64,000 nucleotides of DNA from the NCBI RefSeq assembly GCF_905220365.1, contig NC_061152.1, forward strand, positions 4,515,001 to 4,579,000, written 5' to 3'. Source of the stretch: Vanessa cardui. Its lineage: Eukaryota > Arthropoda > Insecta > Lepidoptera > Nymphalidae. A program made the translations under genes and the position numbers. The notes under the pieces were generated by a model. That model did no database searches. It had not been told where the DNA came from and was given only the letters and a program-made list of their open reading frames with translations. Shown here piece after piece: positions 62,170 to 64,000 of the stretch. Position 1 is the stretch's first letter, and each line of letters opens with the position of its first letter.

Positions 62170-64000
62170 ATCAAACGTTTTCTTTGTAACGCAAAACTGG
62201 GGAAATAGTAGTAGTACATATACATAAAAGTTTTTAATGTATAATATTGTCAAATATACAGCTACAGCTTAATTTCAGGTTACAATGAGACTGTTATATT
62301 GATAACCGCTTATTTGTTGATCTTAGAAATGATTAATAGACAGACATTGGAACTTTAGGACTGTCTGAAGCAAATTAAAGTGGTTTAATAAATATGTTTC
62401 TATTTTTTATTTTCAAATTTATTTTTTTTTTAATCCACATATATTGCAACGACAACCGTAAAATATTTTCTTTTTTTAATATGTTTATAAATTGTAATTG
62501 AAATTTGTCTGTCTGTTTATTCATGAGACATGATTAATTATCAAATTAAAGTTATACACGTGAATTTAAATCCGCCATCTTGATTAGTCTTTTTTTAATT
62601 TCATTTCAGTTTAAAGTATTATTATTAAGTTCAGTTGGAACTATTTTAAATTAAGCTTCGATTTATTAAATGTACCGCTATCTATGTTATCGAATCATAT
62701 TACAGATTTTTAAACGAATTTTACGATTTTTAAAATGCTTATCTTATCGTTTCGTAATAATTGAAAGAACCTTGACAATAATTAATATTATGTATTATGT
62801 TTTTTTTTTCCATTACTAATAAAATAACAAGCGACGGTATTAAATAATACAGCACAGAAAATCTGTATACGAATTTGACAGTACTATTTAAGGATCTCTA
62901 TTAATTAACAAAAAAAAAACAGTTTTAAATATAGAAAAAAAATTAACGTTCCTTTTTCAATTACAAAAGCGATTTATTAAATCTAGGCAGGATGAACTAG
63001 ATCTTGACCTTGTTCTTCTGTATTCTAGAGACAAAAGTTTTGAGAGTTAACCTTACTTTTACCCAAAATAAGTTTTTTTGCTTCTATACTATGTATCCTT
63101 AATGCCTGTAGTTTCACGGTCTCAATCTTCAAATCGGTAAACAATAATAATACTAAGTTGCTGTTTCGCGGCAGAATATTGTTTTATTAAGAACATATTT
63201 TTTTTAAATGTTATCGCAACAGTAAATTGTGTAAATGAATTGTATACAAGCAAGTTTATTCATCAAGCAATGCCTCATTACAAAATGACCAATCAAAAAT
63301 CAACGCCCAGGGTCGACCTGTCCGTATACAAAAAGTTTTTTGGACACTCGAAATTTGTTTCTCGTACAACTTTTTTTTCTTTATCCGTTTAAGGTACAGT
63401 TTTACAGGGCATTTTAAATTTACCTAATTTAATATACAAAAATATTTTATTAAATTTACTTAATTCGTTATGATACATTTAGAGGATTTTTTTTAATCGA
63501 TAATATTCAATTTTTAATTAATGTTAATTATAGACTGACTAGAGGTAGTCTTTGTCACATTGAGAAGTCATATTTGAGGCTATGAGTTTTGATTGGTCAA
63601 TGGTAATTCGAAGACAGGAATTCATGTAATTACATTCAAATTTGAATGTTTCTAAATGTATATCGTAATTTTAATCTGTACCTATTTGAATAAAAATAAA
63701 AAAAATAAAACATTTGACGTACAAGGCTGAAAGCATATTTATACTATAATAGAAATCGCTTTATAAGAACTTCAAGGCCAAGAGAAGTAGCATTATATAT
63801 TTGATATATAAGTTATAGACACATAAATTACTTAGCCTTGAAATCGAAAATCAAATGTTCCAAATTTAAAATCCGTTTTTTTTTTCAATTAGGCATTTTC
63901 ACACAAGCAATTACATAATGACAGTGTTTTACACGCATCTGTACAGCCAAACCTGAATACGCTTAAAAATACACCTAATTTTTATTTAAAAAAAAAAAAA
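62170..64000. other. AT-rich terminal region, no gene
   Basis: Low-complexity AT-rich DNA. 63075-63190 resembles a very old SINE-C (tgcctgtagtttcacggtct). No ORF with a recognisable motif. Confidence 0.3.

Noticed and set aside
1..64000. CRISPR arrays, operons, phage genes
   Set aside because: Eukaryotic intron-containing DNA; no spacer-repeat structure or bacterial gene organisation.

Overview
The window is animal DNA, almost certainly from a moth or butterfly, possibly a nymphalid. This rests on the tRNA-headed SINE families, the CR1/L2/RTE/R1 non-LTR retrotransposons, the mariner, Tc1-like and hAT transposons, and the many short inverted-repeat elements. No bacterial or organellar genes were seen. 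All homology calls come from reading the sequence and recalling protein families; no database search was run.

Bases 111-26540 (minus strand) hold one complete host gene: an R7-family regulator of G-protein signalling (RGS7-like). I rebuilt it as 16 coding exons with GT/AG borders and compatible phases. They encode 561 residues in the order DEP, DHEX, G-gamma-like (GGL), RGS. Its introns are packed with repeats. Intron 13 is nearly all a ~108-bp satellite with a CCAAT/CRE-like palindrome in each unit. Intron 4 holds two antisense LINEs: a 5'-truncated L2/Daphne-like copy (12313-14411) and an apparently full-length CR1-group copy (about 15330-20283). The CR1 copy has two intact ORFs joined at a perfect -1 slippery heptamer directly before the ORF1 stop codon.

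Bases 26541-27539 are the RGS7 upstream region. Bases 27548-30747 are a 3.2-kb hAT transposon with an 8-bp target-site duplication (TSD), TAGG-type termini and five exons that splice into an unbroken 665-residue BED-finger transposase. Next come a decayed Tc1-like element (31357-32934) and a mariner with one stop and one frameshift (33313-34592).

Bases 35-64 kb show no convincing host gene. They hold SINEs, Helitron-like repeats, a composite insertion containing two LINE fragments (38836-41827), CR1, L2 and RTE fragments, a LINE split by two SINEs with clear TSDs (53.5-54.7 kb), a hAT MITE (52584-53023) and a fold-back element (59080-59353). The last 2.5 kb is AT-rich and largely unassigned, apart from a palindromic RFX-type X-box at 62031-62044.

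Family labels SINE-A/B/C, MITE-P/X/N and Helitron-like H1/H2/H3 are local names for this report. H1 is the repeat ending in a GC-rich hairpin plus CTAG, H2 carries the sequence actttgtctgtctg, and H3 carries aaccgacttc.
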